This document shows positions 26,185-35,927 of a stretch of DNA of 64,000 nt, in pieces. The notes beneath the pieces were generated by a model. The model searched no databases, was not told the origin of the DNA, and worked only from the letters and a program-made list of their open reading frames with translations. This DNA is from Bacteroidales bacterium. Lineage in GTDB: Bacteria; Bacteroidota; Bacteroidia; Bacteroidales; UBA932. The position numbers were made by a program, and so were the translations under genes. The stretch's first letter is position 1; every line of letters starts with the position of its first letter. The DNA lies in assembly GCA_017464245.1 (NCBI GenBank), contig JAFUDV010000085.1, positions 36,226 to 100,225 of the forward strand, written 5' to 3'.

Positions 26185-27363
26185 ATGAAACACATTTTCA
26201 CCTCCGTTGCCCTCTTCCTGGCCGTCGCCGGTGCGATGAACGCCCAGGAACTGACGAATTTCAATTTCGGCGGCCGTCAGAAGCCCGTCATCTCCCCTGA
26301 AATCCAGAACGACAGCGTCACCTTCCGCCTGAAGGCCGACTACGCCACCGTCGTCAAGCTCAGCGGTTCCTGGATGCCCAACCCCTGGGGCGGCACCATC
26401 GACATGCAGCGCGGCGAGAACAACGTCTGGGAAGTGAAGATCCCCCTCCCGGAGCCGGAGATCTACACCTATAACTTCGTCGTGGACGGCGTCATGGTGA
26501 ACGACCCGCAGAACGTGTATGTCCAGCGTGACGGCACCCGCTACCTGCCCATGCTCACTGTTCCCGGCCAGCGCACCGAGAACTACGGCGAGGCCACCAA
26601 GCACGGCACCGTGAGCCATCCCTGGTACCACAGCGAGATCCTGGGCATGGACCGCCGCTTGACGGTCTATACCCCGTACGGCTACGAGGCCAATCCCAAG
26701 AAGAAGTATCCGGTCCTGTACCTGCTGCACGGCGCCGGCGGCGACGAGGAGGCCTGGACCTCCATGGGCCGCACCGCCCAGATCCTGGACAACCTCATCG
26801 AGAAGGGTCTTGCCGAGCCGATGATCGTCGTGATGCCCAACGGCAACGCCAACCAGGCGGCCGCCCGCACCCTCGGCATCCCCGAGAAGCAGATGCAGAT
26901 GCGCTGGGACCGCGAGGCCATGGCCAAGATGAGCGAGGCCGAGCGCGACCTCCTCATGAACGGCTATGTCCGCAGCCTCTGCACGGAGATTGTCCCGTTC
27001 ATCGAGAAGACCTTCCGCGCCATCCCCAAGCCGGCTTCCCGTGCGATCGCCGGCCTGTCCATGGGCGGCGGCCACACCATCTCCGCTTCCGTCCTGTACC
27101 CGGAACTGTTCGACTACATCTGCCCCCTCTCCGCGGCCGGTGACGCTACGCCCGAGCAGCTCGCGGCTCTCAAGAAGGCCGGCGTGAAGCTCTACTTCCT
27201 CGCCTGCGGCAACACCGACTTCCTGTTCCAGCGCGCCGAGGACATGCACGCCAAGCTCAATGACCTGGACTTCCCGCACGAGTACTTCGTCTCCGACGGC
27301 GGCCACGTCTGGTCCAACTGGCGCCTGTACCTGAACACCTTCGCCCAGAAGCTGTTCAAGTAG
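26185..27363 (+). CDS. CE1-type esterase with N-terminal CBM48-like domain
   Basis: The 392-residue secreted protein starts MKHIFTSVALFLAVAGAMNA. It has the early-set domain (VTFRLKADYATVVKLSGSWM, YTYNFVVDGVMVNDP), then YPVLYLLHGAGGDE, the elbow GLSMGGGH with Ser292 and DGGHVWSNWR with the catalytic His. It is a paralog of the CE1 genes at 24959 and 38191. It probably de-esterifies hemicellulose side groups. susC starts 32 bases after its stop. Confidence 0.88.
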   Translation: MKHIFTSVALFLAVAGAMNAQELTNFNFGGRQKPVISPEIQNDSVTFRLKADYATVVKLSGSWMPNPWGGTIDMQRGENNVWEVKIPLPEPEIYTYNFVVDGVMVNDPQNVYVQRDGTRYLPMLTVPGQRTENYGEATKHGTVSHPWYHSEILGMDRRLTVYTPYGYEANPKKKYPVLYLLHGAGGDEEAWTSMGRTAQILDNLIEKGLAEPMIVVMPNGNANQAAARTLGIPEKQMQMRWDREAMAKMSEAERDLLMNGYVRSLCTEIVPFIEKTFRAIPKPASRAIAGLSMGGGHTISASVLYPELFDYICPLSAAGDATPEQLAALKKAGVKLYFLACGNTDFLFQRAEDMHAKLNDLDFPHEYFVSDGGHVWSNWRLYLNTFAQKLFK

Positions 27364-27395
27364 CGCATAACTACCTTACCAAATAACCAACCAAC

Positions 27396-30300
27396 ATGAG
27401 AAACAACATCATGCTCAGGCGGGTGATGACCGCGGTGCTGGGGATCTTCCTCGGCACCACGGCATTGCTTGCACAGAACACCATCACGGTGACCGGTACG
27501 GTCACGGATGTCCAGAAGGAGCCGATCATCGGTGCGTCCGTCCTCCAGCAGGGCACCACCGTCGGTGCGGCCACCGACGTGGACGGCAACTTCACGCTCA
27601 CTGTTCCCGAGGGCGCAGTCCTCGAGTTCTCCTCGATCGGATTCGAGACCCGTACGCTCAAGGCCATCTCCAAGATGAACGTCATCCTGGTGGAAGACTC
27701 CGAACTCCTCAACGAGACCGTCGTCGTGGGCTACGGCGTCCAGAAGCGCGAGTCCCTGACCGGTTCCATCGCCCAGATCCGTTCCGAAGACATCGCCGCC
27801 ACCAAGACGGCGGACGGCGTCGCCGCCCTGCAGGGCAAGATCCCGGGCCTGCTGATCACCCAGAACAGCGGCAAGCCGGGCGCCTTCGCCTCCGAGATCA
27901 ACCTCCGTGGATTCGGCACCCCGATGGTCGTCGTGGACGGCGTGGTCCGCAGCACCACCCGCACCCGCAAGTCCACCAGCTACAACACCAACCCGAACGC
28001 CCTCGAGTCCTATACGGACCTCTCCGTCCTCCAGGAACTGAACCCGGACGACATCGAGAGCATCTCCGTCCTGAAGGACGCCTCCGCGACCATCTACGGT
28101 CTCGGCGCCCAGAACGGCGTCATCCTCATCACCACCAAGAAGGGCCAGGTGAGGAAGCCGTCCGTGAACTTCTCCGCCAACGTGAGCCTGGCCTCCCCGG
28201 TCGTCCCGCGCGACGTGGAAAGCTGGACCTCCTTCATGAAGTGGGAGAACGCCATGTCCGACGTGGCCAAGATGAGCCACCGCTTCTCCGACGAGACCAT
28301 CGCCGCCTACGAGCGCGGTGACGCGGGTCTGGTCTATACCGACTGGTACAACGAGGTTTACCGGAAATTCGCGGTCAACCAGCAGTACAACGTGTCCCTC
28401 ACCGGCGGCACCGAGACCATCAACTACTACTTCGGAGCCAACTACGCCGACGACAACCCCATCCTGAAGGGCGACTCCTACGGCTACAAGCGCTACGGCT
28501 TCAACGGCAACATCTCCGTCAAGCTCTCCCCGGCCCTCACCATGCGGTACACCACCAGCGTCCGCCAGAGCAACAACATGGGCATGGGTGACTTCGACAT
28601 GGACTGGAACATCTTCTACTACATCTACCAGTCCAACCCGATGGTGGGCGTCCACACCAAGGACAACCCCAACCACTACTCCGACGTGGAAGAGCACACC
28701 AACCCGGTGGCCCTCCTGGACACAGATGCGTCCGGCTTCACCAAGACCGACCGCAAGGACTTCAGCAACACCGTGGACTTCACCTATGACGCTCCCTTCC
28801 TGAAGGGTCTCCAGTTCCAAGCGACCGGCGCCTACGACTTCGGCCGCATGAAGCAGCGCACCCTGGTGAAGAAGATGAAGCTCTACAACTACCTCACCGA
28901 CATCTCCGAGCAGGGCATGGAAACCCGTCAGGAAACCCAGTACGCCGAGATGTGGAACGACAACACCCGCATCTACGGCCGTATCCAGGCCCTGTACAAC
29001 CGCCAGTTCGGCGCGCACAACATCTCCGCCATGCTGGGCGGCGAACTCACGAGCATCACCAACGCCATGATCGGCGCCTCCCGCTACTACGGCGTGGACG
29101 GCGACCACTATCTCTATACGCACGACGTCATCAACCAGGCCCTCGCCTCCCGCGACGACAACCAGGGCACCCGTTCCTCCAGCCGGACCGCCGGTTACAT
29201 CGGCCGTCTGAACTACAACTACATGGGCAAGTACCTGCTGGAACTCATGGGCCGCTACGACGGAAACTACATGTTCCAGAAAGGAAAGCGCTGGAGCCTG
29301 TTCCCGTCCTACTCCCTGGGCTGGCGCCTCTCCGAGGAGAAGTTCTTCAAGAACCTCTTCCCCTTCGTGAACAACCTCAAGTTCCGCTGGTCCGACGGTT
29401 TCACCGGCGCGCCGCAAGGCTCGGCCTACGCATACATCAACGGCTACACCGCCAGCGGTTCCTGGGTGTTCGCCGACGGCGGCACCACCACCGGTTATGC
29501 CAACAGCCAGGTGGCCAATACGATCCTGACCTGGGCCAAGGTCCGCATGATGGACTTCGGCGTGGACTGGGAGCTCTGGCAGGGCAAGTTCGGCGGTACC
29601 TTCGACTGGTTCAAGCGCCAGATGCTGGGTACGGCCGCCGTGCGCAACGCCTCCCTCCCCGACTTCTATGCCGTATCCCTCCCTTCCGAGAACCTGAACC
29701 GCAGTGAGAACGTGGGTATGGAACTCTCCCTGTACCACCGCAACAGCATCGGCAACTTCTCCTACCGCGTGCAGGCGACGGCCACCTTCTCCCGCTACCG
29801 TCCCACCTACATCGAGAGCGAGAACACGAAGGTGTACAAGTCCTCCATGGACTACTGGAAGAACGGCACCCTGAACCGCTGGAACGGCTATATGGGCGGC
29901 AGTACCTACCACTGGACCGGCAACCGCTTCACCTCCGTAAACGATGCCAACGCCAGCGAGGTCCTCTACACCACCGACGGTTCCAAGGAAGGAAACCGCG
30001 GCCTCATCGTGGGCCAGTACGAACTGGTGGACCGCAACGGGAACGGCTACATCGACGGTGAAGACGTGTTCTACACCTGGGGTGCCGGCAACCCGCCGCT
30101 CCAGTTCGGCCTGAACTTCAACGGCAGCTACAAGAACTTCGACTTCGCCCTCCTCTTCAACGGGGCCACCATGAAGTACAAGAGCTACGGCCTGAGCGCC
30201 TACGCCGGCTTCGGCAAGCTCAACTACCTGCCGTCCCACTACACCGACGCCTATCACGTGGCCAACTACGGTTCCGATCCCTGGGATCCCGAGACCCAGT

Positions 30301-30629
30301 GGGTGGCCGGCTACTGGCCGGCGCTCGTCCGCGTCGCCCAGGTGGGCTCCTACAACAGCCCGTCCTATGGCAGCAACCAGCCGTACAACTACGTGAACGC
30401 CAGCTTCCTCCGTCTGAAGACCATCGAACTGGGCTACCGCGTGAGCCCGAACTTCCTGCGGAAGGCCGGCATCAAGAGCGCCCGCGTCTTCTTCAACGGC
30501 GGCAACCTCCTGACCATCTGCAACCCGCTCCTGAAATATGTGGATCCCGAATCCAACGATTCCGGCCGCGCCGGCGGTGAATTCCAGATCAACAAGACCT
30601 ACAGCTTCGGTTTCAACCTTAACTTCTAA
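27396..30629 (+). CDS. SusC/RagA-family TonB-dependent outer membrane receptor
   Basis: SusC-type porins import oligosaccharides with energy from TonB. The 1077-residue protein has a signal peptide (VMTAVLGIFLGTTALLAQ), a CarboxypepD_reg-like domain (ITVTGTVTDVQKEPIIGASV, residues about 28-115), the plug with ETVVVGYGVQKRESLTGSIA, ALQGKIPGLLI and NLRGFGTPMVVVDGVVR, and a long beta-barrel ending FQINKTYSFGFNLNF with a terminal Phe. Codons are strongly biased to C-ending forms, which opens a 1700-codon antisense frame over this gene and susD. It pairs with the SusD 12 bases downstream. Confidence 0.96.
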   Translation: MRNNIMLRRVMTAVLGIFLGTTALLAQNTITVTGTVTDVQKEPIIGASVLQQGTTVGAATDVDGNFTLTVPEGAVLEFSSIGFETRTLKAISKMNVILVEDSELLNETVVVGYGVQKRESLTGSIAQIRSEDIAATKTADGVAALQGKIPGLLITQNSGKPGAFASEINLRGFGTPMVVVDGVVRSTTRTRKSTSYNTNPNALESYTDLSVLQELNPDDIESISVLKDASATIYGLGAQNGVILITTKKGQVRKPSVNFSANVSLASPVVPRDVESWTSFMKWENAMSDVAKMSHRFSDETIAAYERGDAGLVYTDWYNEVYRKFAVNQQYNVSLTGGTETINYYFGANYADDNPILKGDSYGYKRYGFNGNISVKLSPALTMRYTTSVRQSNNMGMGDFDMDWNIFYYIYQSNPMVGVHTKDNPNHYSDVEEHTNPVALLDTDASGFTKTDRKDFSNTVDFTYDAPFLKGLQFQATGAYDFGRMKQRTLVKKMKLYNYLTDISEQGMETRQETQYAEMWNDNTRIYGRIQALYNRQFGAHNISAMLGGELTSITNAMIGASRYYGVDGDHYLYTHDVINQALASRDDNQGTRSSSRTAGYIGRLNYNYMGKYLLELMGRYDGNYMFQKGKRWSLFPSYSLGWRLSEEKFFKNLFPFVNNLKFRWSDGFTGAPQGSAYAYINGYTASGSWVFADGGTTTGYANSQVANTILTWAKVRMMDFGVDWELWQGKFGGTFDWFKRQMLGTAAVRNASLPDFYAVSLPSENLNRSENVGMELSLYHRNSIGNFSYRVQATATFSRYRPTYIESENTKVYKSSMDYWKNGTLNRWNGYMGGSTYHWTGNRFTSVNDANASEVLYTTDGSKEGNRGLIVGQYELVDRNGNGYIDGEDVFYTWGAGNPPLQFGLNFNGSYKNFDFALLFNGATMKYKSYGLSAYAGFGKLNYLPSHYTDAYHVANYGSDPWDPETQWVAGYWPALVRVAQVGSYNSPSYGSNQPYNYVNASFLRLKTIELGYRVSPNFLRKAGIKSARVFFNGGNLLTICNPLLKYVDPESNDSGRAGGEFQINKTYSFGFNLNF

Positions 30630-30641
30630 TCTCCCGAGACA

Positions 30642-32609
30642 ATGAAAAAGATATTTGGATATATCCTGATGGCCGGCCTTTCCTTCGGACTCGTCTCCTG
30701 CGACAAGTTCTTCGACAGCATGGAAGGCGACCTGAGCAAGGTGGCCGCCGAAGACTTGCAGTCCTCCGAGAACGGTATGCTGGCCCTGCTGGCCAACCTG
30801 TATTCCAGCCTGCCCGGCATGAGCATGACCGACAACGACAAGTACCAGATGTTCGGCAATACCGCCCGTGACATTCCGGACTACAAGAACACGACGCCCG
30901 GCTTCTGGGACTACAAGACCATCCGTGCCGTCCACAAGTTCATGGAGGTGATCGAGTCCGCCCAGGAGAGCGGTGCCATCGACGATGCCAAGGCCGACGC
31001 CTACATGGGCGAGGCCCTCTTCCTCCGCGCCTGCTTCTATTTCGCCAACGTCCGCACCCACGGCGGCATTCCCATCGTGGAGAAGGCCCTGGACGACGAA
31101 TACACCCCCGGCAGCGAGAACGAAGGCCTGTACTATCCCCGCCGCACCGAGAAGGAGTCCTGGGACTGGGTCCTCGACCAGTTCGACCAGGCGATCGAAC
31201 TCCTTCCCGCCTCCCAGGGCAACAAGAGCCTGCGCGCCAACAAGTACACGGCCTACGCCATGAAAGCCCGCGCCGCCCTGTGGGCCGCTTCCGAGAGCAA
31301 GTACTGGAACCGCGCCCCCATCAACTCCGGCTACACGGCCGTGCAGAAGAAGCTCACCTACATGGAGAGCTCCTATGCCGACGGTTACTACAAGCAGGCC
31401 ATCGATGCGGCGAACGCCGTGATCGAGTCCGGCGTCTATTCCCTGTACGGCGGAGTCCCGACCGACATCAACGCCGCCATCGGCAACCTGAACGACCTCT
31501 TCCAGACCTTCCAGTTCTCCGAGGGCATCTTCGGCCGCTCCTACAAGACCGGCGACTCCGAGACCACGAACGGTACCGACAAGTGGGTTCCCAACCAGTT
31601 CGCCGTGGGTTACACCGGGACCGGCGCCGCCAACTACGCCGCAACCCTGAACCTCGCCGACGAGTACGACTACTACGACGCCGAGGACTCCCGCAACCGC
31701 AAGAGCGGAAAGATCCAGACCCTCGTGTCCGGCAATGAGGACGACTATCTGGCCGATCCCCAGAGCCAGTTCACGGCGGCCAAGGTGGCCGACTACAAGC
31801 ACTACAACTCCGTCCAGGAGCCCTTCCTGCTGAAGGACGCCCGCTTCCAGGCCTGGGTCATGTATCCCGGCTGCACCTTCCGCGGCATCACCGTGTACAT
31901 GGAAGGCGGCATGGTCAAGCCCGACGGCTCCGTGTCCGTGTACCCCAACTCCAACGCCTCGGGCGACGGCAACGTCGGCGTCGAGAAGAACGGCATCACC
32001 TACTATCCGTACGGCGGCGCCGGCATCAACAACTCGTCCTTCATGGGCCTGCTCACCGACAAGAACTCCAACAACCGCAATTCCTACTGCTTCTCGCCCC
32101 GCAAGTTCCTGGACCAGAACAGCGCCAACCAGTATGTCCAGTCCCCGTACTATGACATCCGCTACGCCGAGGTCCTCCTCACCTACGCCGAAGCCGTTGC
32201 CGAAAGCGGCCAGGGCGATGCCGCCAAGGCCAAGAAGTGCCTGAACGACATCCGTCACCGCGCCGGTTTCAAGGATGACGTGGAACTGACCCTCGAAAAC
32301 ATCCTGCACGAATGGAAGGTGGAATTCGCCTTCGAGAACAAGTGGAGCAACGTCCTGTACCGCCGCCGTGGATTCTACAATCCCAACAACCTCTCCAACG
32401 TGGAGGAGGGCACCGTGGGCAGGAAGCTCACCCTCATCCCGATGGTGGACCTCTCCGGCGCTAAGGCCCAGTGGATCTTCCTCCGCGCCCTTCCGATGAC
32501 GGCGACGAGCGCCTGGGGTTACAGCGGCATCCTCTCCTTCAACCCGGAGGACTACTACGCCCAGATCCCCAACTACGTGAACAACAAGATTGAACCCAAC
32601 AACAAATAA
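30642..32609 (+). CDS. SusD/RagB-family outer membrane glycan-binding lipoprotein
   Basis: SusD caps its SusC barrel and binds the glycan. The 655-residue protein starts MKKIFGYILMAGLSFGLVSC with lipobox VSC. It has the helical TPR-like family pattern: YMGEALFLRACFYFANVRTH GGIPIVEKAL near residue 125, AYAMKARAALWAASESKYW, and the C-terminal YAEVLLTYAEAVAESGQGDA and CLNDIRHRAGF. It is longer than the 500-550 norm. Its stop overlaps an ATG of the next gene. Confidence 0.95.
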   Translation: MKKIFGYILMAGLSFGLVSCDKFFDSMEGDLSKVAAEDLQSSENGMLALLANLYSSLPGMSMTDNDKYQMFGNTARDIPDYKNTTPGFWDYKTIRAVHKFMEVIESAQESGAIDDAKADAYMGEALFLRACFYFANVRTHGGIPIVEKALDDEYTPGSENEGLYYPRRTEKESWDWVLDQFDQAIELLPASQGNKSLRANKYTAYAMKARAALWAASESKYWNRAPINSGYTAVQKKLTYMESSYADGYYKQAIDAANAVIESGVYSLYGGVPTDINAAIGNLNDLFQTFQFSEGIFGRSYKTGDSETTNGTDKWVPNQFAVGYTGTGAANYAATLNLADEYDYYDAEDSRNRKSGKIQTLVSGNEDDYLADPQSQFTAAKVADYKHYNSVQEPFLLKDARFQAWVMYPGCTFRGITVYMEGGMVKPDGSVSVYPNSNASGDGNVGVEKNGITYYPYGGAGINNSSFMGLLTDKNSNNRNSYCFSPRKFLDQNSANQYVQSPYYDIRYAEVLLTYAEAVAESGQGDAAKAKKCLNDIRHRAGFKDDVELTLENILHEWKVEFAFENKWSNVLYRRRGFYNPNNLSNVEEGTVGRKLTLIPMVDLSGAKAQWIFLRALPMTATSAWGYSGILSFNPEDYYAQIPNYVNNKIEPNNK

Positions 32610-32617
32610 TGACCGAG

Positions 32618-33511
32618 ATGAAAAAGTTTGTCAATATACTCGCCGTCGTCCTGTCCGTCACCGTCGCCGCGTCCTGCAGCATGTTCCAGCTGGACAACTA
32701 TGACGGCCCCAACGCGAAGGTCTCCGGACGCCTGGTGGATGCCGAGACCGGTGAACTCATCGGCGTGGAAGCGGCCTTCTCCCAGGAGATCGACTGGGCC
32801 AACGTGGACTGGGCGACCTGGACCTTCCCCATGATCACCGTCTCCAAGGGTTCCCTCATCGTGAACGAGCTGGGCTGGAAGGACAAGGAAGGCAACGAGG
32901 TGTACGAGGACCAGCGATGGTTCATCCGCTTCGACGGCCGCTACCGCAACGACCTCATCTTCGCCGGTGACTACAAGGTCTTCTTCAAGGAACTGCCCTG
33001 CTACGAGAACGACCAGGTTCTCAACCTCAAGGAAGGCGAAAACAGGAACCAGGACCTCAAGACCCTGCCGTTCTGCCGCATCGTGGATCCCAAGATCTCC
33101 TATGACAAGGCGGAGAACAAGGTGAAGGCCACCTTCAAGGTGAAACTGACCGATCCCTCCAAAGCCAATGCCATCATGAACCTGAAGCTGTGCGGCAACG
33201 TCCAGCTGTTCGTGGGTGCGACCGTGTTCAACATGGTTTCCGCCGACGACGCGGGCGCCAAGAAGGACGGCTTCTCCTGGGGCACGATGGTGTTCCCCGC
33301 CTGCCAGCCGGGCGAGGAGGTAACCCTCGAGGTCAACGGCAACGATCCCAAGAACGCCGACCTGTTCAAATACAACCAAGTCCGTTACTTCCGGATCGCC
33401 GCCATGGCCAGCGGCAACGGTTACAACACCCAGCAGGCCTACAACTTCTCCCCGATCTACAAAGTCTCCGCCGACTTCTCCTCCATCGAGGAGTACAAGT
33501 GGAGCGAGTAA
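32618..33511 (+). CDS. DUF3823-type surface glycan-binding lipoprotein
   Basis: The 297-residue product starts MKKFVNILAVVLSVTVAASC with a lipobox. It has an N-terminal domain with YDGPNAKVSGRLVDAETGEL and FRFDGRYRNDLIFAGDYKV like DUF3823, then an Ig-like C-terminal part (VKATFKVKLTDPSKANAIMN). Such proteins follow SusD and bind glycan on the cell surface. An ATG at 32609 overlaps the susD stop, but the ATG at 32618 begins the signal peptide. Confidence 0.78.
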   Translation: MKKFVNILAVVLSVTVAASCSMFQLDNYDGPNAKVSGRLVDAETGELIGVEAAFSQEIDWANVDWATWTFPMITVSKGSLIVNELGWKDKEGNEVYEDQRWFIRFDGRYRNDLIFAGDYKVFFKELPCYENDQVLNLKEGENRNQDLKTLPFCRIVDPKISYDKAENKVKATFKVKLTDPSKANAIMNLKLCGNVQLFVGATVFNMVSADDAGAKKDGFSWGTMVFPACQPGEEVTLEVNGNDPKNADLFKYNQVRYFRIAAMASGNGYNTQQAYNFSPIYKVSADFSSIEEYKWSE

Positions 33512-33536
33512 GGGGCTGAACCCTGTACCAATGCAC

Positions 33537-33572
33537 GGGGCCGGTCGCAGAAGCGGCTGGCCCCCTTTCTTT
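33537..33572 (+). terminator. Terminator after the susC-susD operon
   Basis: GGGGCCGGTCGC pairs with GCGGCTGGCCCC around AGAA (10 of 12 Watson-Crick, plus a wobble) and is followed by CTTTCTTT. Confidence 0.7.
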
Positions 33573-33587
33573 CCGGAAGGAAATACA

Positions 33588-33595
33588 TACATTTG
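33588..33595 (+). promoter_or_regulatory. -7 promoter box of GH3 gene 33620
   Basis: TACATTTG lies 24 bases before the ATG and just after the terminator, so this GH3 gene is a separate transcription unit. No TTTGAACA repeat is seen here. Confidence 0.6.
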
Positions 33596-33619
33596 TAAAC
33601 CACATAATATCAATTTCTT

Positions 33620-35821
33620 ATGAAGCGCATTACAGTATCTGTCCTATGCCTCCTGCTCATGGCAGGAAGCGCGCTGCTGCGCGCCCAGGAGCATCCCTTC
33701 CAGGATACGAAGCTTTCCGAGGAGGAGCGCCTGGACAATGCAGTGTCCCTGATGACGGTCGACGAAAAGATCGCCACCCTGGTCGGCCAGGGTGTCCCGC
33801 GTCTCGGGATCGCCAACCCCGGTGCCACCGAAGCTATCCACGGCATCGTCCGCGGAGGCGACGCCGAGCTTCCGAACCTGGGCAACGCCGGCCAGTTCGG
33901 CAGAGGCTGGCCCGGCCGTCCGCAGCCCAAATACCGCAACAGCACCGCCTTCCCGCAGGCCTACGGCGTCGGGGAGACCTGGGACCGCGAGATGGCCCGT
34001 ACCGTCGGCGACGTGATGTCCTATGAAGCCCGGTTCTACTCCAAGGACAATCCCTGGAAGTGCCTGATCCTCTGGGCACCGAACGCCGACCTTGCCCGCG
34101 ATCCCCGCTGGGGCCGCACCGAGGAGAGCTTCGGAGAGGACCCGTACCTGGTGGGCGAAATGGTCGCCGCCGAAGTGAAGGGCATCCAGGGGGACGATCC
34201 CCAGTACTGGCGGGGCGCCGCGCTGATGAAGCACTTCCTCGCGAACAGCAACGAGGACAACCGCTACCGCACCGACTCCCGTTTTGACGAGGAACTCTTC
34301 CGGGACTACTATTCCTACGGCTTCTGGAAGGGCGCCCGCGCCGGGGCCATGTCCCTGATGACCGCCTACAACGCCTACAACGGAATCCCCTGCATCGCCG
34401 CACCCTTCATCAAGGACATCCTGTTCGACGAGTGGGGCATGAAGGGCACCATCGTGGACGATGCCGGCGCCCTCATGTTCATGTACCTGCCGCAGATGCA
34501 CCACTATGCCCAGAGCGTGGACGAGGCCGTCCGGTTGGCCCTGGAGGCCGGTCTGACCCGGTTCATCGACTCCCGCTTCGAGCAGGTAAAAGCCGCGTAC
34601 GACGGCGGATTCATCCGCGACGAAGTGCTGGACGCGCGCACGAAATCCAATCTCCGCACCATGCTGCGGCTGGGGCTGCTGGACGCGGAATGCCCGTATG
34701 ACGCGCAGGAATTCGGCTCCGAGGAGGACCTTCCCTGGGAGCGCCAGGCATTCAAGGACAAGGCCCGGCTCGTGACGCAGAAGTCCATCGTCCTCCTCAA
34801 GAATGAAGGGAATCTCCTGCCCCTGGACCGGAAGGAAGTGAAGAAGATCGCCGTGTTCGGCAACCGGGCCGAGCAGGTGCTCAAGGACTGGTACGGCGCC
34901 CTCCCCTCCTACCGCGTGAGCCCGCTCGACGGCATCAAGGCCGCCGTGGACAGCACCCGGACCGAAGTGCGCTTCCAGCGCTGGGATTCCGACGGTTCCG
35001 CGCAGGAACTGGCGAAATGGGCCGACGTATGCATCGTATGCGTAGGCAACCATCCCGCCACGAGCCCGGACTGGGACCGCCAGTCGGTACAGTCACCGTG
35101 GGCTTACGGAACGGTGGCCGGTGACGGCCGCGAAGCCATGGACCGCCGCAGTCTCCAGCTGGAGACCGAAGACCTCATCAAGGTAGTCTGGCAGGCGAAC
35201 CACAACACCGTGGTCACGCTGATTTCCAGTTTCCCGTTCGCCATCAACTGGACGGCGGAGAACGTCCCCGCCATCGTCCACATGACCCAGTGCAGCCAGG
35301 AGACGGGCAACGCCCTGGCCGACGTCCTGTTCGGCGACTACAACCCTGCCGGCCGCCTGACGCAGACCTGGGTGAAGGACATCCTGGACCTCCCGAACAT
35401 GCTGGATTATGACATCCGCCACGGCCGCACCTACATGTACGCCCGGACGAAGCCCCTCTTCCCGTTCGGCTTCGGTCTCAGCTACACCACCTTCAAGTAT
35501 TCCCACCTGAAGGTCAAGAAGGACGGTGACAACTACGTAGTCCGGTTCGACCTCAAGAACACCGGTTCCCGGGACGGCGAAGAAGTGGTCCAGCTGTACG
35601 CCAAGTTCAAGGACGACGATGCTTCCAAGCGTCTCCGCGGCTTCGAGCGCGTGGCCGTGAAAGCCGGCGAGACCGTTCCCGTGGAGATCGTAGTCCCGGC
35701 CGAAGACTTGAAGCTCTGGGGCAGCCAGGCCCATGCATGGGCCTTCCGGGGCCGGAAAGCCAAACTGCTCGTCGGCGCCTCCTCCGAGGACATCCGCCTC
35801 CGGAAGCGGATCCGGCTGTAA
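33620..35821 (+). CDS. Glycoside hydrolase family 3, beta-xylosidase-like
   Basis: The 733-residue secreted protein starts MKRITVSVLCLLLMAGSALL. It has the xylosidase-type GH3 pattern: GIANPGATEAIHGIVRGG, LWAPNADLARDPRWGRTEES FGEDPYL, and ALMKHFLANSNEDNR. The nucleophile region reads GTIVDDAGALMF, where Asp281 takes the place of the Asp in the usual SDxG. The second domain has KNEGNLLPL, and a fibronectin-like domain closes the protein (GEEVVQLYAKF). XynB-type GH3 enzymes cut xylosyl ends, which fits the esterase-rich PUL. Confidence 0.88.
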   Translation: MKRITVSVLCLLLMAGSALLRAQEHPFQDTKLSEEERLDNAVSLMTVDEKIATLVGQGVPRLGIANPGATEAIHGIVRGGDAELPNLGNAGQFGRGWPGRPQPKYRNSTAFPQAYGVGETWDREMARTVGDVMSYEARFYSKDNPWKCLILWAPNADLARDPRWGRTEESFGEDPYLVGEMVAAEVKGIQGDDPQYWRGAALMKHFLANSNEDNRYRTDSRFDEELFRDYYSYGFWKGARAGAMSLMTAYNAYNGIPCIAAPFIKDILFDEWGMKGTIVDDAGALMFMYLPQMHHYAQSVDEAVRLALEAGLTRFIDSRFEQVKAAYDGGFIRDEVLDARTKSNLRTMLRLGLLDAECPYDAQEFGSEEDLPWERQAFKDKARLVTQKSIVLLKNEGNLLPLDRKEVKKIAVFGNRAEQVLKDWYGALPSYRVSPLDGIKAAVDSTRTEVRFQRWDSDGSAQELAKWADVCIVCVGNHPATSPDWDRQSVQSPWAYGTVAGDGREAMDRRSLQLETEDLIKVVWQANHNTVVTLISSFPFAINWTAENVPAIVHMTQCSQETGNALADVLFGDYNPAGRLTQTWVKDILDLPNMLDYDIRHGRTYMYARTKPLFPFGFGLSYTTFKYSHLKVKKDGDNYVVRFDLKNTGSRDGEEVVQLYAKFKDDDASKRLRGFERVAVKAGETVPVEIVVPAEDLKLWGSQAHAWAFRGRKAKLLVGASSEDIRLRKRIRL

Positions 35822-35853
35822 TCCGGAACCAGCTGACCATCGGCAGATTGCAA

Positions 35854-35887
35854 AAAGTGCCTTATGCAGAATCGCATAAGGCACTTT
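35854..35887. terminator. Bidirectional terminator between two convergent GH3 genes
   Basis: A perfect 14-bp stem (AAAGTGCCTTATGC with GCATAAGGCACTTT) surrounds a 6-base loop, with A-run on the left and T-run on the right, so it serves both strands. Confidence 0.88.
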
Positions 35888-35927
35888 CTTTTATCCGCTC
35901 TATTCCAAGCAGTTCCGGGAAACGGGA

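Noticed and set aside
27192-32309. A 1705-codon open frame antisense to susC-susD, and similar long antisense frames over metH, the exporter, the regulator and the GH3 genes
   Set aside because: They mirror strongly C- or G-ending codons of well-supported genes, have low-complexity valine-, glycine- and histidine-rich products, and show no domains.
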